From contig QQBE01000016.1 in NCBI GenBank assembly GCA_011316235.1, positions 1-64,000 of the forward strand: a DNA stretch of 64,000 bases, written 5' to 3'. The DNA comes from Mycothermus thermophilus. Lineage: Eukaryota; Ascomycota; Sordariomycetes; Sordariales; Chaetomiaceae. Of the stretch, positions 1 through 10,115 are shown piece after piece. The notes below the pieces were generated by a model that was given only the letters and a program-made list of their open reading frames with translations, had not been told where the DNA came from and ran no database searches. The first letter of the stretch is position 1, and each line of letters starts with the position of its first letter. A program made the position numbers and the translations under genes.

Positions 1-118
1 GGTGTTCGGCCTCGCGGTCCAGGCGGTTGTAGCAATCCCAGTAGGGGTGGTGGAGGTTGAAATCCCCTGCTAGGACTACTGGCCCCTCGGGGGTTAGGAG
101 GCTTAGTAGCTGGCTCGG
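1..118 (-). mobile_element. LINE-A endonuclease fragment (distal part), Tad-like non-LTR retrotransposon
   Basis: Read on the minus strand this encodes the end of an apurinic-type LINE endonuclease. The motif LAGDFNLHHPYWD is visible, with GDFN at plus 56-64 and HHPYW at 38-53; this is the catalytic Asp/Asn segment of APE-like nucleases. It is the continuation of 8244-9233. If the gypsy element and one copy of its GGCCT duplication are removed, the minus-strand frame runs through the junction without a break. The element continues beyond the left edge of the window, where the reverse transcriptase should lie. Confidence 0.8.
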
Positions 119-123
119 GGCCT

Positions 124-376
124 TATAACAGTATAGCTCCGCCATAGTCATATAATCTGACCCTAACCCTGGACAGAGTAGGGCCGAACCTAAGGCCGCT
201 ACAGAGTAGGTCCACTTGCCGAACCTAACCGGCGAGCCCTACCTGCGTATACTTCTTAGGCTGCGAGCCTAGGAGATATTCTTCCCTTCTTTCCTCTTCC
301 TTTCGCAACGTAGAAGTCCTAAGAATAGAGCCGGTATTCCGTAGGCCCGACCTCGGAGCCTATCTCTACTGTTATA
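124..376 (+). repeat. 5' LTR of the gypsy element
   Basis: It begins TATAAC and ends GTTATA. The less damaged copy at 9234 begins TGTGAC, so the original terminal inverted repeat was probably TGTGAC/GTCACA, converted by RIP. The length (253 bp) equals that of the other two LTR copies in the window. GGCCT lies immediately upstream. Confidence 0.92.
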
Positions 377-1517
377 TTACTTTTATATTTACTTTTATTA
401 CAGGCCGGCAACGGTAACTATAATATCTAACCGATTAATTCCAACCGACCGATTCGGGTATCTACGACAGGAACCTACCGACCTACAGTAGTTAAAACCA
501 ACTAATAAATCGAACAACCCGCTAAGGCGGTTACCTACAGGATAGCATATAATACTACCCTATATCCTAGCCGAGAAGAAGGCTAAAACAAACTAAACTA
601 GCTAAACGAAACTACCTATTAGCGTAATAAAATATTTAACAATAGCTAGTACAAGTATATTATAGTATAGCCTAAGTCCTATAAATCGTTAGTAGCGGCC
701 GACGTAGTAGAACTAACCAACCCGATCCCTAAATAGATAGACTAATAAGCTAAGAAGAACCTTAATAAAGGAACTATTAACTCTATTCTTTATAATTAAG
801 CTATTACCCTCTATAAGTCCTATAGTAATAACTAACTATACAAAGAAGAAGATAAAGATCCAACAGCAACCTATTTCCGGGCTATAACTTAACCCTATTC
901 TTTATAAAAGCCCTAACTACCTATATTCAAGACCTCGAGAAGTAGCGTCGAGACCTTAATGTTGCTAATAAAAAAGCAGCTATACTATAGGCGGCCTTTA
1001 AATCTAAAACCAACCTTCTATAGGTAAGGATTAAAGAGTGCTAGGATAAGATAACCGACCTAAATAAGTAGCTTACTAAGAAGACTGCCTAACTTGCTAA
1101 TATCTAGAATAAATAGGCTATTGCCTTTAAAAAGTATATAAATACCTTAACTAAAAAGATTACTACCCTTAAAGTACTATAGTAGAAGAATATTTGTATC
1201 TAAGAGCTCGAGTACTAGGCCGAGGTCCTAAGGCGTTAAATTAAGTAGCTGAATCTTCGACTTATAGCTGTAAGTAATAGTACTAATTGTTCTATTGAAA
1301 CTACTACCCCTATCCCGTTAGTAGAAACGACTATCGACTCCAAGAAGGTATATGGGAAGACTGTTAAAATTCCTGATCCGGATAAGTTCTCCAATAGTAA
1401 TACCTTAAAATATACTACCTAGAAGGTAATAGTAATATTAAAGCTTAAAGGTAACCTAGAGCTCATCTTAAACGAAGCAACTAAATTCGGCTATATTACT
1501 ACTCTAATTATTAGCAT

Positions 1518-2795
1518 GGGAGGACCCCTGAAGTCAACGCCCGGCAGCTAGAGAGGGCCTGGGACACCTGCCTACAGTGGGCAAAAACCCGGGGAATGGC
1601 CTTCGCAGCGGAAAAGAGCGAGCTGATCCACTTCAACAGGGGCCGAAAACAGTGGGATACACCGGTCAACCTAGCCCTCCCCCAGGGGGGAGGGACCAGC
1701 CCTATACAGCCCACCCGGTCAGCCAGATTCCTAGGGGTCTGGTTGGACTGGAGGCTCTCCTGGAAAGCCCACAGGCAGGCTGTTGAGGGGAAACTACGGA
1801 CTCAGGAGTTCGCCCTCACGAGAATTGCAGCAAAAACCTGGGGCCCAGGCCTAATCCGGGCCCGGGAGGTGTATACTAAGTGCATACGCAGTGCCCTAGC
1901 CTACGGCGCCTCCAGCTTCCACACGCCTACCCCCCCCGGGGGGAAGCCTCAGGGCGTGGCTCAGGGCCTAGGCAAAGCCCAAAACCGCGGTTTACGGGTG
2001 GTTACAGGGGCTTACAGGGCCACACCTACCCATACCCTGGAAACCGAGGCCTGGGTCCCCCCCCTGGACCTCTACCTCAACAAGCGACTTGCAGACTTTG
2101 AGAGGCGGATTCAACAACCGGTCCTTCCAGGGGACCGGAGGCCTGCGGAAATTATAACCAACGCCTGCCTCAGGCTCTACAGGAGGTTCAGAAAGCCTAG
2201 GAAGAGGAGGGGCCCCCGGGAGGCCCAGGGGCCACAGGGGCCTACGGAGGTCGAAAGAAGGGCCCTAGTGGCCAAGCAGTGGGCTAGAGGGAAGCCAACG
2301 GAAAAGGTGATTCAGGAGGCCTGGGAGGAAAGGTGGAAGCAAAGGATTCAGGCACAGGGCAGGCGAACCGGGAGGCCGGCAGATTGGGACCCCCCCGACC
2401 TTTTATTTACGGACAAGGCCCTAGCCCGCCACCAGGGCCTAACCAAGGCTCAAAGCTCCCTACTTACCCAGGCTAGGGCGGGGGTTATAGGCCTTAGGGG
2501 CTTCCTTTTCAGGGCTAAAGTCCCCGGGGTCAACACCCCCTACTGCGCCTGCGGGCAGGGCGAGGAAACCGTGGAGCACTTGGTGGTTTGGTGCAAACAC
2601 CCCCCAAGGCCTAGACCCTGGGACCCCCGGGCGATTCGAACCCGCCTAGACCTCTACTACGTACTGCGTGGCAGGGGCGCTAGAGCTCGAAGGCTTGCAA
2701 GGGGGGTGGTGAACTGGCTTCTACAGTCGGGAAGGCTTCCGGAGTATAGGCTAGCTGCGAAGCTAGACCTAGGCTCCGGAGAAGACCCGGGCTAG
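1518..2795 (+). CDS. C-terminal part of a LINE reverse transcriptase (5'-truncated, open)
   Basis: The frame is open from 1518 to the stop at 2793-2795; the first ATG is at 1596. Visible family motifs are a segment ending in MAFAAEKSELIHF, then FLGVWLDWRLSWKAH, and AYGASSF, which are the thumb/C-terminal region of I/Tad-clade LINE reverse transcriptases. Near the C-terminus is a Cys/His cluster of the form CxC-x7-H-x4-C (CACGQGEETVEHLVVWC), the zinc-binding motif often found at the end of such proteins. The endonuclease and most catalytic RT motifs are missing, so the product cannot be an active polymerase. Confidence 0.85.
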   Translation, partial: GRTPEVNARQLERAWDTCLQWAKTRGMAFAAEKSELIHFNRGRKQWDTPVNLALPQGGGTSPIQPTRSARFLGVWLDWRLSWKAHRQAVEGKLRTQEFALTRIAAKTWGPGLIRAREVYTKCIRSALAYGASSFHTPTPPGGKPQGVAQGLGKAQNRGLRVVTGAYRATPTHTLETEAWVPPLDLYLNKRLADFERRIQQPVLPGDRRPAEIITNACLRLYRRFRKPRKRRGPREAQGPQGPTEVERRALVAKQWARGKPTEKVIQEAWEERWKQRIQAQGRRTGRPADWDPPDLLFTDKALARHQGLTKAQSSLLTQARAGVIGLRGFLFRAKVPGVNTPYCACGQGEETVEHLVVWCKHPPRPRPWDPRAIRTRLDLYYVLRGRGARARRLARGVVNWLLQSGRLPEYRLAAKLDLGSGEDPG

Positions 2796-3013
2796 CCCTG
2801 GCCAGGGGGGCTAGAAGGGCCCCCAGGCTAGTACTAGCCTAGCCACTCTTTTCCCTTTTCTTTTGTAGTGTTTTGGATTCTTATTTCGTGATTCTAAAGG
2901 GCAGTTACAGGTTTTTTCACCCGGCCCACGGGCAGGGTTTTTCCTGTATAATAGCTTGAGAGGGACCGGCGAGCCCTGACCAAGGGCACAGCGGCGTAGG
3001 AGAATAATAATAA
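2796..3013 (+). other. 3' UTR and TAA tail of LINE-B
   Basis: About 200 bp of noncoding GC-moderate sequence after the stop, ending in a short AAT/TAA repeat that abuts the target duplication. Confidence 0.75.
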
Positions 3014-3769
3014 TAATTATTAGCATTACAGCGGACTACTTAAATCTATTCCTATTACTCTCTCTTAATAATAAAGGTATAGTTTATAGTTTTAACTCCC
3101 TCTTCGATTTCCTCGAGGTTAATTATACCGACCCGACTAACGAAGACTGTACTATAAATAAGTATAATACTTTTAAAATAAAATTAGGCGAGTAGTTTTA
3201 TAACTTCTATTATAAGTTCCTGTAATTAGTTGTTTAGGCTAAGATTAATTATTCCCGTTAAAAGTATAAATTCTATAAAAAGCTGACCCCTGGTTTAAGG
3301 AAGACTCTGGTCCTAGCGGTAACTAATATTAACGTTGACTTCTATAAATACTAACGCCTACCTTAATAATATACCCTAAAGTTAGAGGAGATCCGTGAAG
3401 ACTATAATCAGAGCTGTACTAAAAATAAGGCAAAGGCCTTAGGCGGCTCCTTATTATTAAAGCCTTCGGGTAATATAATTAAAAGCTCTACTAGTAGCTT
3501 AGGTATACTTTGTAGTACTACCTGTATCATTACTCTAGGAGGATGCCTAATACCTACTAAGAAACAGCGTTTCCTGGATAAGGGGCATTGTTTTTCCTAT
3601 AGCTAAACCGGCTATATAAGGTAAGCCTACCCTAAGACGGTAGCTACTACTATCTAGATACTAACTTAGGCTAACGAAACAGTAAAAGCAGTTAGGGAGG
3701 ATAAACCGTAGTTAGAAAACTAGGTACCCTAGGGAATAAGCCCTCCCTTCTAGGGGATAGGGTAGACCT

Positions 3770-4470
3770 GTATATTGTACTCTATAGTCTAGTACTAAGA
3801 GAGAAATATAAAAATAAGAGTTTTACTATCCTAATTATAATTAATTTTAATAGATATAGAGTAACTTTGTAAGCATTAGTCGATATAGGAGTAGAAATAG
3901 GAGTATTAATTAATAAGGAGGTAGTAGCTACGTTATATACCCGATTAGGACTCCTATAGAAGAAGCTATATAACCCCCTACTATTTACCGACTTCGAAGG
4001 GAAACCTATTAAGGAGGTAACCTATATAACTATTGGGAATATAGAGGTGGATAGAAGGAGGTTCCTAGGGGTAAAGATAAAGGAGAGCAACTTGGCTAGA
4101 GGAAAATAGGTGCTTTTAGGGCTCCTATGGCTAAGCTAGTAGGGGGTTCTTCTAGATACGGTAAGGAGAAGGCTTGTATAGCTACCGGAGTGTAATCCTA
4201 ACGTGCGGGAATAGAACAGGGCTGTTATATTTCCCTTCGAATACCTAGTAACGCCGCCGATTAATAAGAGTAAGCAGGCGGATACGGAGCGCTGAAATTA
4301 TACCATAGAGGCCTAAATTAAGCAGCAGAAGTAGCAATATATCCAGCGTCTCGCAGAAGCCGCTCGTACCGGCACCCTTACTATTATAAAGAGGCCTAAG
4401 CCTAAGGAGGAGAATAAAACCGAGGGAGACCTATTACGAAAGATCCCTACCTAGGTAGGAGCCTCCTTTA
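3770..4470 (+). pseudogene. gypsy aspartic protease region, RIP-degraded
   Basis: Around 3873-3890 the frame reads ALVDIG, where active retroelement proteases have A-L-(V/I)-D-(S/T)-G. It is followed by a segment with GVLINKE and, further on, a hydrophobic stretch before the linker to reverse transcriptase. The catalytic Asp remains but the next residue is changed. Many in-frame stops are present, and an apparently open stretch at 4512-4820 is part of the same decayed polyprotein linker rather than a gene. Confidence 0.65.
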
Positions 4471-4859
4471 AGGATAACTAATGTAAGGGTTATTGTGAGA
4501 TAGAATGTACTTTGAAGGGAGAACTAAGCCCGATGCTTCCTAAGCTTCGCTGTTATCTAAGGCCTAAAGAAGAGGATTATAGCTCTTCCGGAAACGAGGT
4601 AGAAATCGTAGAAATAAATACTTCTATCTATATCCGGGCAATTAGTATCAGGTCCTTCGAAATACTAACCCGAAGAAGGAAGTTATATCTATACTATATA
4701 AAAGAAACTAGCTTTATTACTATCTCTATAGTAGAGAAAGCTATTGCTGCTAAAAAGAGGCAACTCCTACCAGGAGACGACGAAGAAACTAAGAGGCGGG
4801 TAGTAAAGTTAGTAGACTAGTATCCTTACCTTAAGCTATACATTAGTATATTTTCGAAA

Positions 4860-6180
4860 AGGGAATCCAACTAGTAACCCCTTTATCGACCTTATAATTA
4901 TAAAATTAAGCTCCTACCTAGGCCTAAGCTTCCGACTAGCCCGCTCTATTCTATAAGCCTAGAATAACTAGATACCCTTAAAACCTACCTAAAGGAAGTA
5001 TTGGAAAAAGGATTATTATACCGAGCTCCGTACTATTCGCCTTGCCTATCCTCTTTGCGAAGAAGGCTAACGGGAGCTGGCGGTTCTGTATAGACTATCG
5101 GAAACTTAACGAACGGACCGTTAAAAACTAATACCCGTTAGCCCTAATCGATAAGACTTTCCGATAGTTGGGATAGGCTAAATATTTTACTAAACTAAAT
5201 ATCCGGCAAGCGTTTTATAGGATCCGAAAAAGTCCGGGAAGTGAAGAAATAATATTTTTCCGGACCTAATATAGCTAATTTAAGTACCGAGTAATACTAT
5301 TCGGCCTGTATAACGGCCCGGTAACCTTCTAGGCCTTTATTGACTACTAGATCTTCGAATACCTAGATATCGTTGTTACAGTTTACGTAGATAACCTTAT
5401 TATCTACTCTAATACCCTTGAAGAGTATAAGTAGTATATTAAGCTTATCCTGGAGAAACTAAAAGCGGCCGGTCTTTAGGCGGATATTAAAAAGTACGAA
5501 TTCTACGTCTAGAAGACTAAGTTTCTAGGATATATTGTTAGGACCTACGGGGTAGAGGTTAATCCTGCTAAGATCGAAGCGGTAATAGCCTAGGGGAGGC
5601 CAGAGACTATCCTAGCGGTCCAGTCCTTCCTAGGGTTCTATAACTTTTATCGACGATTTATAAAGGACTATAGCCGGGTAGTTCGTCCGCTTTAGTAGCT
5701 TACGGAGAAGGATAGGAAGTTTAAGTAGACTCCGGAATACGAGGAGTCTTTTGTAGAGATTAAATACCGGATAATAAGTATACCCGTCCTTACCTACTTT
5801 AACCCTAAACGGGAAACTCGATTCGAGACTGATGCTTTAGGCGGTATAGTAACGGGCGTACTCTTTTAGAAGGTCGGAGAAGAATAATACCTAGTAGGAC
5901 TCTTCTTTAAAGCTATATTAGTAATAAAGGGCAACTACCCAATATACAATAAGGAACTTTTAGCTATTGTAAAGTTCTACGAGGAGTAGTACCCAGAACT
6001 ATTAAACGCTAGAAATAAGATCCAGATCCTTACGGATTACTACGTACTTTAGTACTTTATAACTAAAAGGACCTTTAATGTAAAGTAAGTAGTATAGATA
6101 GAGTTCTTTTCTACTATTAATTTTAAAATCGTCTACTAACCTAGGAAGTAAAATGCAGTAGCTAATATACTATCCTAGAA
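4860..6180 (+). pseudogene. gypsy reverse transcriptase and RNase H, RIP-degraded
   Basis: At about 5050-5150 the frame reads FAKKANGSWRFCIDYRKLN, a Ty3/gypsy reverse transcriptase motif. The catalytic box at 5384-5395 reads YVDN instead of YVDD, a G-to-A change that would destroy a metal-binding Asp. Downstream, the segment with a decayed FLGF.NFYRRF motif (about 5628-5665) and the RNase H region (about 5810-6150, with a TDA-like segment near 5829) follow in normal order. There are many TAG/TAA codons where Trp and Gln are expected. Confidence 0.85.
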
Positions 6181-6449
6181 AACGGAAACCCTAATGATCT
6201 AGAAAGCGATCTAGGAGGTATAACGTTCCTAGGTCCTTTTGCTAAGCTATAAGTTGGATCCTAGGATTGTCCAGGAGCTTCCCCCAAGCCCGTAGGAACT
6301 AATAGTAGCGGCGTTAGAGGAAGGGGAGGAGCTAGTAGACGGGTTAACTAAGCAGCTCTGCAGAGCTATATTAATCGATAGGATCTATACTTTAAATAGG
6401 ACTACGGAATTACTAGAAAGCTTCCGGGACGTAGCCTGTAGGATTAACC

Positions 6450-7560
6450 CTTAGGACTAGTACTTTTGTAAAAATAGTCTTCTCTTTAAAAGGAGCCGTT
6501 TAGTAGTATTAATAGAAGAGAACTTTTATACCTAGCTTTTAACTAAAGTCTATAAATAGCTGCCGACTGCTTACTCCGGGCGTAATAAGATAAGAATCCT
6601 AGTATTATAATAGTACTTTTAGCTATAAATAATAAGCGATATTAAGTGGTATGTTCGGAACTATATACTATACTGTAGGAGCTATGTTCCAATGGACCGG
6701 CTACTAGGTCTTTTAAAGCCGCTTCCTATCCCGCAACGACCGTAGCAGTATATTGCTATAGACTTCTACGTAATGCCGAAGGACTGTAGCGGATACAATT
6801 AGGCGTTCGTAGTAATTAACTAACTAAATATACCTACTTTATACTTTACTATTAAACTATAACTGCTGTAGAAATAGTATAGTTATTTTACTAGTACGTT
6901 TAGTAAACCTATAGAGCTCTGGAATCGATTATCTCCGACCGAGGACTATAATTTATCTCGGTGTTTTAAGATAAATTCTACTAAATCCTAGGGATTAAGC
7001 TCCGACTTGCTTTACTAGGGTATGTATAGACTGACGGGTAAACGAAGATTATAAATTAATATCTAGATTAATGTTTAAAACTATTTATTAATTATTTTTA
7101 AAATAATTACGCCGAGTTACTATTAGTAATAGACTTTGTATAAACGGTCCTCCTGTACGAATTAATAGGCCTGTCCCTAATAGAAATTAAAACCGGTTAC
7201 CCGCTACGTATATTATATAATTAGGAAAAGTATACCCGCTACTTTATTAACCTAACAGAAGAGTTTAACCGGGAATACGCTTAGGAATAGGCCTTTTAAA
7301 TCTATAATATAGTCTAGGTAGCTTAGGAGTACTTTAAAGCAGTATAGGAGAAATAGAAAAAGTAGGTAAACCGTTACTAGTGTAAGGAGGACTTTAAAGT
7401 AGGGGACCTAGTAATAGTATAGAAAGATTATAACTAATATACTAACCGCCCTAACGATAAGCTAGACTTTCCTTTAGTAGGAACTTTTAAAATCCTAGCT
7501 AAAGTAGGTAATTTTTATAAACTAGAGCTCCCTCCTACTTAGAAGATTTATAACTCTTTT
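6450..7560 (+). pseudogene. gypsy integrase, RIP-degraded
   Basis: Readable fragments include the DFYVMPKD segment near 6750-6785 (first catalytic Asp region) and SDRG followed by FIS near 6937-6962 (second catalytic Asp), then ILGIKLRL and a TDG-containing segment near 6985-7040. They are in the right order and spacing for a Ty3/gypsy integrase core. Stops replace Trp/Gln in several places. The 78 bp at 6819-6896 recurs exactly at 10037-10114, next to an N. Confidence 0.85.
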
Positions 7561-7639
7561 TTACCCGACTGACTATATAAAGTATTAAATAATTTATTTC
7601 CCGGGTAGGAGCTTTAGTCCAAACTACTAGAAGAAATTA

Positions 7640-7810
7640 ATAGAGAACTAGAATAGGTTGTAGAGAGGATCTTTGCTTTGAGGATAAGGAGGGGGAAGCT
7701 GGAATATATAGTAAAGTGGGCTGGTTATAACGAGGATTTTGTATACTATTTAGTACGGAATTTTAAGCGCGTGCTGTACCTGATCGAGAGATTCTATTAG
7801 AAAAATCCGG
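7640..7810 (+). pseudogene. gypsy C-terminal chromodomain, RIP-degraded
   Basis: The frame reads VERIFALRIRRGKLEYIVKW (7661-7720), then AGYNEDF and a decayed segment with NFK. This is the classical chromodomain pattern of fungal chromoviruses (VE.IL..R..RGK..Y.VKW.GY). Chromodomains in such integrases are known to direct insertion to chromatin marks. One Gln/Arg position is now a stop just before it and another follows. Confidence 0.85.
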
Positions 7811-7970
7811 AGGTAGCGGGGCCCCTAAAGAAGCTAGGCGTATAGTCAAGGGCTTATTTAGAGGATTAGTCCTTAGAGGATATTTTTAATGACGATTTAC
7901 CTGTAGATAATTCCCTTGCGGGGCGGAAGATAAGGAAGAGGCGTGTTTGAGCTGCGCGGATATAGCTTAT

Positions 7971-7985
7971 ACGAGGAGGGGGTAA
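7971..7985 (+). other. polypurine tract of the gypsy element
   Basis: A purine-rich run (ACGAGGAGGGGGTAA) directly abuts the 3' LTR, the expected place for plus-strand priming in an LTR retroelement. Confidence 0.75.
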
Positions 7986-8238
7986 TATAACGGTATAGCT
8001 CTACTATAGTTATATAATCTGACCCTAACCCTGGATAGAGTGGGGCTGAACCTAAGGCTGCTATAGAGTAGGTTTATTTACCGAACCTAACCGGCGAGCC
8101 CTACTTGTGTGTACTTCTTAGGCTGCGAGCCTGGGAGCTATTCTTCCTTTCTTTCCTTTTCCTTTTGTAATATAAAAGTCCTAAGAATAGAGCCGGTATT
8201 CTGCAGGCCCGACCTCGGAGCCTATCTCTGCCGTTATA
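7986..8238 (+). repeat. 3' LTR of the gypsy element
   Basis: 253 bp, starts TATAAC and ends GTTATA. Differences from the 5' LTR are mainly C/T and G/A, as expected if both copies were mutated independently by RIP. The target duplication GGCCT follows at 8239-8243. Confidence 0.92.
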
Positions 8239-8243
8239 GGCCT

Positions 8244-9233
8244 CCTGGGTTGCCGGGGGGTTGTAAACTAACTAGACTTCTAGGCCTTGTGCTAGCTGTA
8301 CCTAGTACTATAGATCTTCAGTGCTATAATCCTATTGGCTGACCTTGTAGCGCTTTGTTACGCATAGGGCTGCCCTAGTGCTGGGCTTGTGGACTAAGTG
8401 GAACCGGGAGCTTCTAGGGTAGTAAGTGGACTTGGTAAACGGGTTGATCTAGGGCTCCTGAATAGCGAGGAGGTCGAATTGCGTTTCCTCTAATAGGGTT
8501 TTGAGGGTCTCCTTGTTGCCCTGGGTGTTCTATAATAGGATAGTTACTACGATGGCCTTATAGGGTAGTTGGAGGGTGGGAGTCTGGTTGGATAGATTGG
8601 GTGGCTAGCTGGCTGGTGGCTTGATTCGCCCTAAAAACCCTAAAAACTGCGCCCGAGGTCTGGCTCGAACCTGCGAACCCTAGGTCGATACGTAGTTGCA
8701 AGGGGTTACGCCTAGCTACCGCTATGCTACTGGGCCTCCCCCGAGGCTGTTTCCGTGGTTGGTTTGCTTTAGGGCTATATGGCCTATTCTTGTCCCCGGC
8801 GGTAGTGGTCAGGGCCTAGGTTCGGGCCTGGGGCTAGGGGTTGGGTCCTGTGGCCCCTATTTGTGCGAAGGTCCTTGACTAGAAGGTATAGGCCTCCCTA
8901 GCCTTAGCCTTTGCCTCGGCCCGGGCTGGGTATTCTTTATCCCGAGCCGAGTACTTCCCCCTATAGGTAGGGCATTGGGGGGGCCGGAGTCCCTTAAGGG
9001 TAGGGCAGTTGGCTTTACCTTCCTTACTGCCCTAGCCGTGGGCTTTTTGTGCTGTAGTGTGGGTAGAGGGCCTCCTTTCGGCAGTAGCGTTGGATATGCC
9101 CCTATTTCCAGTATTTGAAGTACTGGGTGGGTTTAGAATAGCCTAATAGGGCTTGTAGTTATAAAGCCAGGACCTTTAAAGTAGCCCCTCTTTATAGGCC
9201 TTAGTAGCCTTACCTAGGTCCGCTTGGGCTACT
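8244..9233 (-). mobile_element. LINE-A proximal part: CCHC ORF1 end, linker, start of endonuclease
   Basis: On the minus strand, 9081-9122 encodes the first part of a gag-like knuckle (the pattern F-K-x-W-x-x-G-H-I-Q-R-x-C is still visible, with Cys to Tyr changes), followed by two further Cys/His groups towards 8880. Then comes a noncoding linker (about 8640-8740), and from about 8560 down an endonuclease start with FDLLAIQEP (about 8451-8482), typical of APE-type LINE nucleases. Scattered stops indicate moderate RIP. It is cut at 9233 by the second gypsy LTR and continues at 118 across the first gypsy insertion. Confidence 0.78.
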
Positions 9234-9486
9234 TGTGACGGCACGGCTCCGCTATGGTTATATGACTTGACCCTAACCCTGTATAGAGTGGGGCTGAACC
9301 TAAGGCCGCGACAGAGTAGGTCCGCTCGCTGAACCTAACCGGCGAGCCCTACCTGCGTATACTTTTTAGGCTATAAGCCTGGGAACTATTCTTCCCTTCT
9401 TTCCTCTTCCTTTTGCAACGCAAAAGTCTTAAGAATAGAGCCGGTATTCTGTAGGCCCGACCTCGGAGCCTATCTCTACTATTATA
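9234..9486 (+). repeat. LTR of the second gypsy copy
   Basis: 253 bp, starting TGTGAC and ending ATTATA, aligned end to end with 124-376 and 7986-8238. The preceding five bases are CTACT; the partner duplication cannot be seen because the copy is truncated at the gap. Confidence 0.88.
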
Positions 9487-10114
9487 TTACTTTTATATTT
9501 ACCTTTATTATAGGCCGGCAACGGCGATTATAATATCCAACCAACTGATTTCGACAAACTGATTTAGGTATGTACAATAGGAACCTACCGACTTAGGAAG
9601 CTAAGATAGGATCCTACCGACCTATAGTAGTGAAGACCGACTGATATATTGATCGACCTGCTAAGGCGGTTACCTATAGAATGGCGTGCAATGCTACCCT
9701 ATATCCCGGCTAAAATAAGGGCTAAGATAAACCGAACCAGCTGAATAAGACTGTTTATTAGTGTACTAAGATATTTAATAATAGCTAGTATAAGTATATT
9801 ATAGTATAGCCCGAGTCCCGCGAGTCGCTAGTAGCGGCTAACGTAGTAGAACTAACCGACCCGATCCCTAAATAGAGAGGCCAATGGGCTAAGAAGAACT
9901 TTAATAAGGGAACTATTAACTTAATCCTCTAGAACTGTATTATTACCCTTTATAAAACCTATAGTAATAACTAACTGTATAAAGAAGAAGATAAAGACCC
10001 GACGGCAACCCGTTTCCGGGCCTAGTATAATATAGTACTAACTAAATATACCTACTTTATACTTTACTATTAAACTATAACTGCTGTAGAAATAGTATAG
10101 TTATTTTACTAGTA
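9234..10114 (+). mobile_element. second gypsy copy: LTR, 5' gag fragment, then an internal jump
   Basis: A 253-bp LTR (9234-9486) and about 540 bp colinear with 377-890 of the first copy, but with different RIP changes. Around 10020-10036 the similarity to gag ends. The last 78 bp (10037-10114) are identical to the integrase segment 6819-6896, and then a single N follows. The end is therefore either an internal deletion or, more likely, an assembly contig end. The LTR start TGTGAC is less mutated than in the first element. Confidence 0.85.
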
Positions 10115-10115
10115 N
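10115..10115. other. assembly gap or ambiguous base (N)
   Basis: A single N directly follows a 78-bp exact duplicate of 6819-6896. Sequence on the two sides is unrelated: gypsy on the left and non-gypsy DNA on the right. Confidence 0.9.

Larger units (their letters stand above)
1518..3013 (+). mobile_element. LINE-B, 5'-truncated Tad-like non-LTR retrotransposon inserted in the gypsy gag
   Basis: A GC-rich block in AT-rich RIP-damaged DNA. It is flanked by a 13-bp duplication TAATTATTAGCAT (1505-1517 and 3014-3026) and ends in an AATAATAATAATAA tail, both typical of target-primed reverse transcription. The ORF is open from its first base, so the 5' truncation left a fusion-free coding remnant. 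It shows no obvious RIP damage although the surrounding gypsy sequence is destroyed; the insertion therefore postdates RIP of its host. Confidence 0.9.
377..3760 (+). pseudogene. gypsy gag region, RIP-degraded and interrupted by LINE-B
   Basis: AT-rich and full of stops. A gag-type zinc knuckle is still readable at 3589-3635. It keeps the first Cys (TGT), but the second Cys, the His and the last Cys have become Tyr, and a Gln/Lys position has become a stop, exactly the outcome of G-to-A and C-to-T changes. The 5' part (about 377-890) has a diverged partner at 9487-10030. LINE-B sits at 1518-3013; across it the gag sequence resumes after the 13-bp target duplication. No primer binding site could be assigned with confidence after the 5' LTR. 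Confidence 0.8.
124..8238 (+). mobile_element. Ty3/gypsy chromovirus, RIP-inactivated, full length
   Basis: Two 253-bp LTRs (124-376 and 7986-8238) bound an internal region with a gag zinc knuckle, protease, reverse transcriptase, RNase H, integrase and chromodomain in gypsy order. The 5-bp target duplication GGCCT is at 119-123 and 8239-8243. A polypurine tract lies just before the 3' LTR. The internal frames are full of TAA and TAG, and Gly/Asp/Cys/His codons are changed in the way expected from C-to-T and G-to-A mutation on both strands, so it is dead by RIP. It is inserted in LINE-A and is itself interrupted by LINE-B at 1518-3013. Excluding that insertion it is about 6.6 kb. Confidence 0.93.

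Noticed and set aside
4512..4820. 102-codon ORF
   Set aside because: Part of the decayed gypsy polyprotein between protease and reverse transcriptase.
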